A stretch of 64,000 bases of DNA, from NCBI GenBank assembly GCA_026936325.1, contig JAPTHN010000015.1, positions 7,901,267 to 7,965,266 of the forward strand. Direction: 5' to 3'. Shown here piece by piece: positions 43,701 through 56,395 of the stretch (the first letter of the stretch is position 1; every line of letters starts with the position of its first letter). A model generated the notes under the pieces. That model saw nothing but the letters and a program-made list of their open reading frames with translations, ran no database searches and was not told the origin of the DNA. The stretch comes from Platynereis dumerilii. Taxonomy: Eukaryota; Annelida; Polychaeta; Phyllodocida; Nereididae. Made by a program: the position numbers and the translations under genes.

Positions 43701-45055
43701 AGATAGTTCCAGAAAGAAAAGGGGTTTGGCTGTTGCCATTTGGCTATTGCTCCGTGCTAGAGCATGCCACATGCATGCCATGGCATGAATCAAAGAGCAT
43801 TGCCATTGCCAAAGCATTGCCATTGCATTGACAGAGCATTGCCAGAGCATTGCTTCAGCGACATCAGTGGAAATCACAGCACATTCAATCTGAATGGCAA
43901 CCTGATTATGGCCAGCAAAAGCGGGCAGAAGTCACAAAGATCAATCTGTGAGAACTGACTGAGAAGTGCAATCATTGGCACAATGTGTCAGCTCAGCATT
44001 GCTCAGCACAGCTCAGACTGATGATGGCCGATTGACCAGATCTCTCACATATGAGTCACCCCTTTTACTATCCACCCTGTCTCATTGTAGACACCTCACA
44101 CTCTAGTGAATCCAATCCAGCTGCTTTGAATGACACAAACCTCATCTTTTCTTAGCAATTCGGTGAATTTCTACTGCAAGTCTGGCTTAACTCGAGTGCT
44201 AATAGTGTTGTGGCCAACAGGCAATAGGGCACACAGCCTCAGAATGTCTTGTCCACAGCTTCTCAGCACTCCCCACGAAACAGCTAATAGGCAAGAATTG
44301 TACTGAAATGGCAGATTATGTGAGGTCATCTGAGCAGCATTCAAGTTTGCAATTAGGCAGAATGTTTCTCTCTCAACCACTAATGGCCGGAGATAAAAGG
44401 AGAGGTTAATGATGGTGACCCTAATGTACATTGATGACCATATCGACAGAGTTGATCATCTCTGTGAATCTCTAATTCGCAGTTAGCCATTGCTTCTGTT
44501 AATGCCCTTCCTGCCTATTCATACCCCTCCACTGTCCATGCACTCACCACCCTTAATGCAAGGCATTGCCTCCACAACAATTCACCATGTGCATTTTCCC
44601 AGGTCCCTAGGATGCCATAAACTCTCCCTTTCTTCATTCTGGTTTTAATCAAGCAACTTGAATGGCGCGTCTTCTCTTCCCACAGTTTAATATTTCCTCC
44701 TAAGCCCAATAACTTAATCTAACATCTGTGTAGAATTTCACACAGATAATCGACAGCATGAGCCCCCCAGTCTGTCATTGGCACTCTCATTTAATTCTTA
44801 ATCAATTTTCTAAGAGGTTTTGTGTGCTCAATTTCTTCTGAACTATCTGAGAGCAAACGTAAGCTATAAATTGTAAGCTAAGTGCATAGCCATATTTTCA
44901 AAGCTCTTGCCCTTTTCTGCTGAAGTTGTAGGTTCTATGTTCGATTCTTAGATGATAACTTATTTGCAGACGATCCTTTACATTAGATCCACCCACAGGG
45001 TAAACAATGGAATCTTAAATTTTGAAATCTGTGTGAAAACGATCTGGCACTGAGA
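40716..45055. other. Unique DNA with minor simple repeats; no gene recognised
   Basis: Minor repeats are CACCAGGCTA-type units at 41155-41230, GCTTGGTCAGG units at 41580-41625, an AG-rich stretch at 42570-42960, a GTGCTCAATGTGCTC repeat at 43365-43410 and GCATTGCCA units at 43795-43850. None of the open frames carries a recognisable domain. Confidence 0.45.
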
Positions 45056-45059
45056 GCAA

Positions 45060-45425
45060 AAGGAGGAAGTCAGCAAAAAAAGCCAAGCCATGAATACCAA
45101 ACAATGAATACCAAGCCGTGGAAACCAAGCAATGACAGCCAAGTAATGAAAGCCATGCAATGAAAGCCATGCAATGAAAGTCAAACAATGGAAACAACAA
45201 GCAATGAACAAACAATTAAGCCAAACAATGAACACTAAAGCCAGACAACGAAAAGTAAGCAAATCCCTGCAAGCCAAGCAATGAAAGCAAAAAATGAAAG
45301 ACAAGCCATTGGTAAGCCAAGCAATAAAATCTTTGCAATGGAATCCATGCAATGACAACCAAGCCAAGCAATGAAAGCCAAACCATTAGTAAGCCTAGCA
45401 ATGAAAGCCAAGCAATGGTTACAAA
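45060..45425. repeat. Minisatellite, GCCAAGCAATGAAA-type, ~14-15 bp
   Basis: More than 20 imperfect units of AAGCCAAGCAATGAA with substitutions and slips. The 129-codon minus-strand frame across it is a repeat by-product. Confidence 0.85.
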
Positions 45426-48400
45426 TGATAGCCTGCAATATTATGCTCTTTTCAAGCAAGGAGGAGGATCTCAGGAGATGGAGTGAGAGCCTGCTGTTGG
45501 TTGTTGGCTGTAAGCTCAAGTGAGCTCATCCTGCAACTGGCTTCTGTGCTTGGCAGGCTTCAACAGGAGCTCCAAAAAGATGGGGGAAAAGTGAGCAGCT
45601 CTACAAAGGCGTTTTGTTTTATCTGAGATTGGTCTTGTGAGAGAACCTATTAGGACAAGATAAAGGATCATGAGTGATGCTACCAATGGTTGTCAGGTGG
45701 CAAAGCTTGGAGATTGTCCCTTGACTGACATATCAAACAAGAGCAGTAGCCCTCCTCAGCTAGCTTTAGCTGCAGATAGCATCTCTCTACAGCAACAACC
45801 TCATCCCCTCCTTTCCTAATCCCCTTGTATACTGGTCTCCTGGTCTCGTGGTCTCCTCTCTTGGTCTCCTGGTATCTGTCCTTCCACTGGTGCACTTCCG
45901 TATGCCAACTGCCTTTTGTGTATCAACGATATTGGTCTGCACTCTTGGGCATGCAGAGAAACTTGATGGCCATGGCAATTGTCAAAGACAGAAGTGATTT
46001 TGATATTATCTCTCATGATTACAAATCTGAATTCAATATTGTACACACAGACAAGTTTTACATATATTTTATATTTACGTTGAATATGTGCTAATGGGCA
46101 TTGCAGAATATCTCTAACACTAAAAGCAATGTGCTTTAGGTTGATCCACCAATCTTGACTTCTTGACTCAGGTTTCTTTTTTAATTGGATGGACGTTTTG
46201 CATTGATGGATCATGCAGGTGATACATTTCTTATGAATAAGATTGTGCTGCAGAATGTTACCACTCACTGGTTTATCGGCAGATATTGAACCCATGACCA
46301 CCAGAGGCACATTTATAAATCTCCAAAACACCCAATGCATTGTGGTGTACAATCCAGGAGTGCAAACAAGAAGATTAGACCAGCACACCATGCACCAAGG
46401 TCATGGACAATGCAGTCTTGTGGTGTAGAGAGAAATCTCAGAGATCCCATGAGTCTTAAGCTGCTTATGGGGTATTGTTGAGATCAGGCAAGAGCAAATA
46501 TCCTCAGTATGATGTGTTTAATTTGAAGCAAAATCCCAGGGGACAATTTGGTGCGAAGACCAAAGACTCCTTAAGCCCAGGGATTTCTGCCCGGATAGCC
46601 ACACTGGAGTAGTGAAGCAGTGGCTGTGAGCAGCCCCCCAAGCTAGCCGTGGACTCTCCTAGAAGCAGCAGCTCCTAGACATATGGCTGGATCCTCTGGA
46701 ACCACTGGATAGTTGCTTGGATGGATGCATTGTCTTATGTGCCCAGCAGCCCTTCCACTGCAGCTACTAGATTTCCCACCGGACTAACGTACAACTAAGG
46801 CACAACTTGGTGATTACCTTGAATTAAACTGGTGCAGCCATTCAGTTTCAGCCTCCTGCCATCCTTTCCATCCCACCCACCAATAGTGCAATACTTTGAC
46901 AAAAACATAGGCTGCAACTGCTACAGAGAAGAGAATGAAAAGATGCAGGAAATCAGTAGCCTCATATCTTTCTCTAAAGATTCTAAGGGACTTCATTAAA
47001 AACTGAGCTACTGGAAACGATTGCCAGTTGCTCGGAATCATCTAGCTGTTGCTGGAAGCTGGTTGGAGCCTTTAAAAATGACAAACGTCCCAAAAAAGAA
47101 AGGAGGAAAAAAAGCACCACAAACCAACGGAATTGGGATGTTTTAATTTAGCCATCTAATAGCTGAGATTAATGAGAATATGGGGAGATTAAGCTGTCTT
47201 ATTGGACTGAACGTTAGCATTTTTGGTTGTGAAAAATTAAACTGCTGTGAAAGGGAGTCTTGTGAATAAAAGGAATTGAATCGTGGACATATTTATCACT
47301 TGGTTCATTCTGAAGATTCAGCCATTTTGGCGTCCTCCAAGATGTTGTTGCCTCTGTGGCTGAGGCTGCTCCTGCCTGCCAGCTATCCAAAGCATAGAGA
47401 AAGAGAACTGCCAATTGATGGGCCCTTTCGCCACTGCCATATCTTATCCTCTGGCTCTAATAGCCCAGCCTGCAGTAGATTAAGATGTAATTGCAGCTGA
47501 TGTATGGTTAGCTTATGCAGTGAGGATTGGCGGCAGTCAAGTCCAGTGCATTGCAATATACTCTTTACTGGTACTGTCAGGGTACATTCAGAAAAGTTGT
47601 GCAATTTATGTTCCCAATTAAACTTATATGTTCACTTTTGGTATCCAACTTTGAATGATATATATCACATTTGAATGTATACATTCAAAATGCATTTAAT
47701 TATATGCGAGGTGTGTGCTTCAGCTTTCAGAGATTCTGTGACAAAATTATGTCTAAAAAAATTGGTCAAAACTCTCAGTTGCTGTTTTGTCCAGGTGATT
47801 CCATGTTAATCAAATTGAATATTCCTTCAGAATTAATCTTGTCACTTTTTCACCAAATTTGAGACGTTTTCATAGAACATGAATATTGAATCAAAAATAA
47901 CAAATATACAAGAGAACAACAATGCATATTAAAATATTTTGAAGTTGCTTGAAAATCAGATGTCCAATACTTATAAAGCACTGTACGTTGTATAGTATCT
48001 GTGATTTCGTGGATTTCACAGCTTCGTTCAGCCCTCCTGACATCACTACATTGCATCCTTCCATTCAGTTGCTGCAGCAGCAGCAGCAGCCACAGGACCA
48101 AATAAGGACGAGGCATGATGCTGGCATGTTGCATGAGATGCAGAAACTTCAAAGGCAGGCTGTAGCTTGCTGTGGGGCATGGCTTTAGGTCAGGTGACAA
48201 AAGGCTTTCAGTTAGGGATTACAGGTGTCTGGGGCGGTCACTGATCCGGAGATGTCTTCGTGCTGGGTGGGGTCTGACAGTAACTCTGTGTTTCCCTCCC
48301 CCAACTTTTGTCTTGACAAGCTGAATGTCCTCCAACAACAAACGTTTCTTTGTGTAAACCTTTATATCTACCATTCTCTCTTACATAAAAGCAGCATAGC

Positions 48401-48687
48401 AAGCCTCATAGCTCACAGCCTGAAGTATACAAAATGTAGAACTTTGTTGTGTTGTGTGGTAATGCATACATCTAAAGCATGTGGTGGTTGGGCTTTCATT
48501 GTTTACATTACTACTCCAGACATGCTTTGTATTTTGAGCTTTACAACATTTTCATCCTGTAATTTCACTCCCTCAAAATGTTCAAATGCATTTCAGCAGC
48601 TCATTTCTTCGTGTTTTGCCATCACGAATGAACGCCCAGCCACAAAGCTGGATAAAGACATTCCCCATACCAGCTGCTCCTGCTGTT
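45426..48687. other. Unique DNA; one long unassigned open frame
   Basis: A 191-codon minus-strand frame at 45816-46391 opens with ATG. It is longer than I would expect by chance at this base composition, but its peptide (for example DWWINLKHIAFSVRD) matches no family I know, and its last part is encoded by a GACCAGGAGACCA-like repeat. I list it here rather than as a gene. Confidence 0.4.
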
Positions 48688-48689
48688 TA

Positions 48690-48878
48690 CACTCTAAAAA
48701 ATGTCGGGACAAAATTGGTTTTTTAGATTCAAAATGGTTTTTTGAAAAACCAAATTTCAATGCAAAACCAAAACGGATTTTTAAAAAAATCCATTTTGGT
48801 TTTTTGCATTGAAATTTGGTTTTTCAAAAAACCATTTTGAATCTAAAAAACCAATTATGTCTGAATTTTTTTAGAGTG
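48690..48878. mobile_element. 189-bp foldback element, copy B
   Basis: The ends are CACTCTAAAAAA and TTTTTTTAGAGTG, flanked by TA at 48688-48689 and 48879-48880, a target duplication typical of Tc1/mariner-mobilised elements. Nearly the whole element is one palindrome with its centre near 48784. It is over 90% identical to copy A and the same length. Confidence 0.92.
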
Positions 48879-48880
48879 TA

Positions 48881-51800
48881 TTGTAGGCCACACAACTCCC
48901 CACAAATAATTGCACACCTATCATCACATAACAGCCCAGCTATATCCTCCTGAAACTTCTCTCTGAATTCTTTTCAACCTGACTGGTCTGGCAGAAAAGT
49001 AGAATTCTTGAATTACTACCCCATGTAACATGATTTGCAGCAAAGAAAAGGCCCTAGATTTCTACTGGGCTCTGCTTAGCAGTGCTGAGGGGCCCTAAAA
49101 ACTTAAAAAGTGTAAAGCTCCACAGGCTGCCTGCTAAGATTCACATCTCATTTCATCAGGGGAATTTCTTGGGATTTAATTTAGTTATGTGAAATATTCC
49201 TCATTTTTGTGACTCAGTTTTGTGGCTGTGATTTCCTTGACAAGGCCATGGAAACTGCAACAAGTCTGACAAGTTATGGCCGTGAGTGTACTACTGATTA
49301 AAGCCAGCAATTCATGTCTCATCAGAGTAACACAGACCAGCCAATAAGATGGGGAGACAGATTCGGAGCTGATCAGGTCTTTGTGTGTGTGCTGTCTTGT
49401 TGCCATGGCAACCACTTGTTACCATTGGTTACTAAATGGTCACTGGGCATGTTCCGAGTTCCGGATGCAACAATTGCACTTCGTTGCTAGGGACGCTGCA
49501 AGATTCTTCTACTGCAACGCCCCCTACATCCGCTTATTAGCCACCTGATTAACAAGCTTGGAATTAACATTGAAATAAGTCGGCGGGGACACAAACGGCT
49601 CCAAATTCCAAAACCAAGCAAAATGGAGCAAAATCAAGCAAATCCAAGCAAAATCAAGACCATTGCAGCCAAAGCAAAGATACGAAACCCATCTTAATCA
49701 TTAAAATCATTCAGATCAAGCAATCCAATCAAAAAGGGACCAAAAGACACCCAGGGACAACGATGGACTAAGAACCCCCCTAAATAATGGGGCTTATGAG
49801 GACGTTTCATAAGACGATTGGAACAGATTTGGGTCACCAAATCATACAATGGCACTCTCCTGTGCTGTTAAATTGATTCCTCCACCGGCACATCATCTGC
49901 ACATGCCTTTAATATGAATAAAGATTGGCTTTTTCCTCGCTTATTGTTGACAAGAAGATTGCATTGAGCCTTTTCCAATGAATTCCCGTGATTAACGTCA
50001 GGGAGGGGAAAGGTATTAGGGGCACCAACATGGCCCATTTATCAGCCCCAGATTTACATGTAACTCATGCTGGTCCAACACACTGTTCCTTAATTAATAT
50101 TCCTCTTTCAATGTCATTCAGAAATTAGTTCAAATATGAAGACCGCATGCATGGATGTGGACAAATGATGTAGTTATGTGAAGAACTACCTAATACCATT
50201 TCTATAGTGTAAATGGAAAGTATTAGATGCTTTGGTATACCTGCAATGCAAATGAAAGGTTGCTAGTATCTTTAGTGAACTTTATGTTCCAATGAGGTGG
50301 CGTGAGTTCATCCGTAATGATGTGTAGGTTTGATTCACATGAGTGTGTCATTTAAAAATTATATGATGGAAATCAGGATAATTATTCAATTTCGAAAATT
50401 GGCCATTTATCTGTCGGAAATAAACATTTTGTTAACAAATTGCTCCAATTAATCAAAGGTTAAATGGAAACGAAAACCTTGATTTTTAATCACTCAAAAA
50501 GAAAACCAAGCTTGATTTAAAATGCGGTTACACCAACTAATCATTCATTTTGTGTTAGGCCTAGATCAGCATTTTAGAACACTATCAGTTCTGAAGCAAT
50601 TCCAGTGACAACAGAATCTGAAGTGGCGAACAGCAGTACCATCCACAGCGAAACAAAATGCCTTCAGCTGTTCTTGTGAGGTGTCCTAATCTGGGCTTGG
50701 GTTCTTTTCGTTTTAAAAGGTTCTTTTCTAATCTGAAATCGCATCTTACTGACCCCTTTTTCATTCCAAGGTTCTCAGTGTTACTGGCCTGGGCAAAATC
50801 CATTACCAAATGGAATGTGGTCTAAAAAGCTCAAGGAAAAAATGGTAAAAATGGTATAGGGTTTTACGTAAATGGATTGATGTGATGGAATTCCATTGAT
50901 TCAATGGTTTGCTATATATCTGGACCCTGCATCTTGAGGTAAAGTTACAGGAAATAGCCATAGATATATCTATATTTCTTCTATGCTTCCCATTTGTTAG
51001 AGGCAAGAACCTTTTAAAATGGCTTCACCGTCCAGAGTAAGACGGTCAGACAATAATTAGGTTGAATAGACACTAACCTAACACAGACCTATCTTTTTAC
51101 AACATTTAATTTATATATTTTCAACCTGGCATCAATGATTTGTAGATAGTCCTATGTGAAGTAAGAGATAGGGGCATCATGATTTCCATAGAAGGTCAGA
51201 TACAAATCTTCGCCTTAATTCATTAGGAATTTGGGCATCTAGAAATATATCTATCAGTTCTCCGCAACAATATCATATTGTGCAAGAGCATTATACAGGG
51301 TCACCGTGAAATGAGCTTAAATTTCTAGGCCTTCTTAGTGTACAACTGTAGCACACAGCAGTTGTCAGCGCTGTCAACACAGTTCACCCCTTAATGGAAA
51401 TGGTATTACTTATTTCAGCTTGAGTCTCCATGCATAATACATTACCTGTAACATGAGGTTCATACAAACCGACATGATTTAGCCAACCTCCCTTAGCATA
51501 ACTCAAAAGCTCTTTCATGTCTTTGTAAATATCATTTTGTTTTTCCACCAAAGGAAACCTGATCTACCGGGAGCAAAACATTGTTCGCTTTTAACTTGAG
51601 CTTTAACTTGAGTTTTATCTTGAGTTTTAAGCGTGCTAATCTTAAGGTGTTATATCTTTTGGAATACATGATGTGTAGTTTTTAAAAAACAATTTTCTAA
51701 CGTTATTTCTCAAAAGTTTACTACCAAGTTTTGCAGTAAATTGTCTCACGTCCCAAGATCCGATTTCAATTTGCACCGTATAATGAAATGGCATGAAATT

Positions 51801-53300
51801 GCATAGTATAAAATTGTTTCTGCAGAATATTTTAATTATTTATTTGTAAGTAAAATGAAGACGTTTTCAGAATCATAATAAATCCAAATATAAACTTTCT
51901 TTATTAGGTATCAGGATATGTTAAGACTTGTTTTATTGAGAAGTTTCTGGATATTACTTACCACACTGTAAAGAAAATTGTGTAAAGTTGAATAAGATAG
52001 AGCTACTTGTTTAAAACAATGTTTCATACTGCATAAATACAGGACGAAAAGCCCCAATCTTTCTAAGAGTGGATGGCGCTGATTTGACACACCACTGTCA
52101 AACACAGCTTTTCTCGAAAATATTTTAGGATTTTTGTCTTTGCTCAAAACAATTTATTAAAATTTTCACATGAAAGGGAAGGATTTTTTTTTTATTCAAA
52201 AGAAGTTGCCTTAAGACAAAGTTGTCTGTCAGTGCCAAGCACCTTTCAAAGATTTACATCATAACAAAATTAATATACTGCCACTCAAATTTGATTAAAA
52301 AGGTGCACAGATAAAACTGTCAGATCCACTATTATAAACCATAACTTGCATGTCAAAACTAAATGAAAAGATAAGAGAAAATTAATGGTTTTAAAAAGTC
52401 CCAACATAAAAAAGACAAACATGATGTATATATTCAATTTAAATTTCATGTTTTGGTGTGCGGAAGATATAAAAAGAGAAATTAGTTAGAGGCTTTGTGA
52501 GAAGGTGTTTTGGGGGAATAAGGAGTATTCGTCAATAGAATATTTTGCTGGTATCTTTCTCTCTACTTGTAGTTGCCATGACAGAGCTCTCCTGCAAATT
52601 CTGATGTATTAGGTGAACTGTCAGCCCAAAACGGGCCTTATTTATATAGTAGGCACATGCATGGCTGGGTGTATATGGGGGAGTGAACGTGCTGTAATTC
52701 TTTGGAGCTAGTTATTTGTCTTGTACAAGGCCCAACTACACTGGTGTCAGCAGTGTGATATTCCTTGGGGTCAGAGGTTACTGTAGATAATGTGATTTAT
52801 ATTCACCTAGGCTGACTTTCTACTTAGCTGGGAGTAAATGGCTTTCTAAATGTTCATTTGCAGCGAAGAAACCTCCAAGAAAGGGTGGTCGTTGGCAATC
52901 CAGCTGCCTCCAAGGCTCCAAACTACATGCTTGGCCATTGGCCAGCCTTTGCTGTCGCGTAAAGGGTCTTTGCAGCCTTGCAGGATATTAGTTGGGATGA
53001 GAAGGCCTCGGAAAGGCTTAGCTTTTGCTTTTCAATGTGTAAACTGCCCCGGACCCCAAGCCTTGAAGACCTTGTGCTAATTCAATCTGGGCTGCCATGT
53101 GTCAAGACAGGAGCTGTTGGGTTGGCAGGCAATTCTCCCAGTCAAGGTACAAGCCAGTAGAGCAGTCCTGGGACCCTGTTTTATTGAAACCCCTGTTGAA
53201 GTTTACTGGAATTTTAACTACAAGTTCCCTATATTTTACTTGATCTTATTGTATTTTATATGTATGCAAATGGAATCAGTGAAAAAATCATCCTCATCAT
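48881..53300. other. AT-rich DNA, no gene recognised
   Basis: A loose AAGCAAAATC repeat lies at 49610-49670, and a lone SINE-tail-like word (TGCATAAATACAGGACG) at about 52030. No coding frame can be supported. Confidence 0.5.
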
Positions 53301-53304
53301 TTTG

Positions 53305-53365
53305 TCCTACAGTTCCCACTAGCCTACCAAGTGCATAAATACAGGAGGTAAAGCCACAGCCATCC
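53305..53365 (+). mobile_element. tRNA-SINE tail fragment
   Basis: CTAGCCTACCAAGTGCATAA followed by ATACAGGAGGTAAAGCCAC matches the tail of the copy at 13437-13605. Confidence 0.65.
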
Positions 53366-53417
53366 ATTCTTCCTTTAGCCATTCAGATTCATTCAAATTT
53401 TCTTTTCGATCCTGGTG

Positions 53418-53575
53418 GTATGAGGTCAAGTTTAGTGGTAGTACACTACTAGACTGCTAACCTCTAGGACCTGGGTTCGATTCCTAGTCCAGACAACCCA
53501 TGTTAGACGGATGTCTCATCCTGTGCCATCTCCTTTATAAGAGATGAATTGATGATGATGATTGGTGTAACTTTC
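53418..53575 (+). mobile_element. tRNA-SINE, best-preserved head
   Basis: An A-box-like TTTAGTGGTAGTACAC, an anticodon-like ACTGCTAACC and a B box GGGTTCGATTCC are followed by the body ATGTTAGACGGATGTCTCAT and CCTGTGCCA. The element then ends in ATG repeats. The cloverleaf stems are not intact, so I do not call it a tRNA gene. Confidence 0.75.
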
Positions 53576-53889
53576 ACAGGAAGAACACTGCAGTTCTTTT
53601 GTAGTGGGTGTATGTGTCCATAAGTGTAACTATTCTTAGCCATGTCCACTAAGAGTAGGTGGGAGGACCCTTGGGATATTAGGGCTAAAAATAACGGCTA
53701 TGCTGAAAATACAATCTACTCCAAAGATTGATGGACGTATCATGGGTTAATTAGGTTTTACTTCCAATGTTTTTGTGCCTTTTATTAGTTTCAACAAGAA
53801 AGTGTACCAAAGATGCATTATTCGATGTCCTGTATTTCTCAATTTGACCACTATACTTTAAACTTTCTTGTCAATTTTTTTGTGAGTGA

Positions 53890-54030
53890 GTGATATATAG
53901 GCCTATAGGGTTTACTTCCTGTATTCTTGCACTGATGAGGCTTAACAGGAGAGGCAGGGACCGCAGTAATGAATCAAGGTGCACTATTGGCACAGGATGA
54001 ATTGTGATCTAATATGGGTTCGCCACACTC
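53890..54030 (-). mobile_element. tRNA-SINE body and tail
   Basis: On the minus strand: ATTCATCCTGTGCCAATAGT, CACCTTGATTCATTACTGCG, GTCCCTGCCTCTCCTGTTAA, then TGCAAGAATACAGGAAGTAA. This is the fullest body and tail copy in the window. Confidence 0.75.
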
Positions 54031-54031
54031 T

Positions 54032-54411
54032 CAGGGTCTACGTACTTAGAAATGTGAAAGTGCAAGATAGCATCATCTAAATATTTTTGTGTACAATATT
54101 AAGGAATTAGTTAGCTGACTGCCATGATCGTCACATTACTGCCATTTCGCCTGTCCGTTTGGGCAGTGTGTTGCTACAAAGACCAGCTCCCTGCGAAGAC
54201 TATATAAATTAATGGAAAGAGAGGGTGCAAAATCTGATCTGTTGCTTATCATCTCATCATGATATTTACCTCTACCATGAATGTCCATTCTGCTAGTAGT
54301 GTCCATATTGGTTATGCTTTCTAAAGCAGACAAGAGTCACGTAGACAACACAGTAGCGGAAACTACATTCCAGAACAGCCAACTTTAATTACTAACTTCC
54401 GGAGGTGACTG
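54032..54411. other. Unique DNA, no gene recognised
   Basis: Nothing I can support. Confidence 0.5.
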
Positions 54412-54413
54412 TA

Positions 54414-55391
54414 CACTGTAAAATTTGAAAACTGTGTTGAAGCAATAATTTGAGCTGTCTGAGAATGTTACTAATTTTCAAGCTATGATAGCTCAATCCT
54501 ATAAGTTGTCAAGGTATGATAACTCAATGCTGTAAGTTTTCCAAACGAATCATAACATTAAGCTGTGAAAACATGAAAGCTTCAGTTGTTGCAGAAAGCT
54601 TGACATCTCAGCCATGCCACATGTAGCGCCATCTATAACAAGCACTTCTCATAACACTGCATTTAGTTTTAAACAATTATTTACTTAAAGAAAAATGAAA
54701 ATTTATATTACACTATCCCAGCGAAAACTGCGTAGCCCACCACACTAGCTGGTCACTTTTTTATTTTTCATCTCTCTTAAATTAATTTGTGGGAGTAATT
54801 AGATGCATGCTTTCACACACGTCAGCCAACATTTCCAAGTCAGAGTGTGTTCAAGTATAGGCTTCTAGCACTATATACCAACTCAAACGAGCCACTGGCC
54901 ATTGGGGATTATTCACAAGAAATTAATTTTTAAATCTCCTTGTGATGCAATTGTCTGTGTTGAATGCATCTTGGGCCTGTTCATGATGTGCTAGAACGAA
55001 GCATACTGGATCAGGTGGATCCCCTTGAGAGATCAAACAATATTTTGGGAATACAGCCCACATTCATAAATAACTTTATAAGACAGGTCACATAAATATA
55101 AATAAAAAACAACTAAAAATAAGTCAACACAGCTCAAAATTTTGAGTTGTGTCAGCTTGGATCAATAAGTCAACAAAACTCAATATTTTGAGTTGTAAGT
55201 CAACACAACTCATTATTTTGAGTTTTCTCAGCTTGAATACCTTAGTCAACATAGCTTAGCATTTTGAGCTACCTCAGCTCAGTATTTTGAGTTATCTCAG
55301 CTTAAAATATTAATCTATGTTAGCTCAATCAACTTGTGCAACCATCTCACTCAATCAATTGAGCTGAATCAGCGAGTCCGATTTTACAGTG
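54414..55391. mobile_element. 978-bp TIR element, copy 1 (TA duplication)
   Basis: The ends are CACTGTAAAATTTG and inverse CACTGTAAAATCGG, with TA at 54412-54413 and 55392-55393. The last ~250 bp hold about five repeats of a 45-base unit centred on the palindromic CTCAAAATTTTGAG type word (for example ACTCAATATTTTGAGTT). No transposase frame is present. It is about 95% identical to copy 2 over the stretch I compared. Confidence 0.92.
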
Positions 55392-55393
55392 TA

Positions 55394-56350
55394 TCATATG
55401 CATGGTATAATTGGTGATGCAAATGACTTGGTGTATTTTCTGCTGGGCAATTCTTTTTCACTATGACTGTGTTGACATCTCCAGGACTAGTGGACAGCCC
55501 ATGTATATTTCATCGCCTCTCTCTATTGTAAAGTATAATCTGGCAAACTAGATTTCGACTAGCCTGGACTGCCCAGTAGGAAGATTAGGGTGGTCCGGCC
55601 AAAGGATTTTGCCAGGGTCAGGCAGACATATTGGGACGGAGCACAGAGGTCTGTGGTCTGGCCCTGCCTCACAGAGTCTCAGCAGCAGAAAAGATGTTGC
55701 TGTGAGGAAGCAAAGATGGTGAAGATGGGAGATGCTGGTTGGCCAAGTTACTGACTTTCTGGGTTGCTTGTATTGAAAAATGTTCTTGACTTGTTGTGTA
55801 GCTAATATTGAAAACTTTGCTAGAATATTTTAAGAACATTGGAATTTCATTTTTATTATTATGAAATTGATGTCTCAACATTAATTGGACTTTGTTGAAG
55901 TTAATTTCTCAACACTACTGGCTCTGAAGTTGTTTCAACCTATTTGAGCAGCTCAGGGGCAGACGTAATGAAGAGATCATGAGGCTTGGAGTCCACACCA
56001 AAGTTCTCTTTGTTCCCAAGGGTGGGGTCTTTTACTTGCCTCAGCATAGAACACAGAGTAAAAGGCATTCTATAGCTTTATTCAACATGGGGTCATATCA
56101 TTACAGTCCTTAGCCATCTCAGCCAAAATACAGGAATCATTCACTGTTACAGAGAAAAGGAGTTAACATTTTCCCCCATCTTGTAGGTATCAGCATCATC
56201 AGTATGTCAGGTGTGGCCTTGGGACCATATATTCCAGTAAGATTGATTGGAAGCAACTCATATCAAACGCAGAGAGTGAACTGCATCGCTCCATGAAAGA
56301 CAGGGACAACAAAAGGCGATTACACAACAAATCAACTAAAGCTACCTCTT
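55394..56350. other. Unique DNA, no gene recognised
   Basis: No coding frame with a recognisable domain. Confidence 0.5.
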
Positions 56351-56395
56351 CAATATCAGTGGCGGATCCAGGAGGTGAATACCTCCCTCTCCTCC

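Noticed and set aside
48225-48812. 195-codon open frame
   Set aside because: It starts with GTG, has no domain, and its last third is the foldback element at 48690.
53418-53495. Possible tRNA-Ser-like gene
   Set aside because: Stems are broken and it is followed by the same SINE body, so it is a SINE head.
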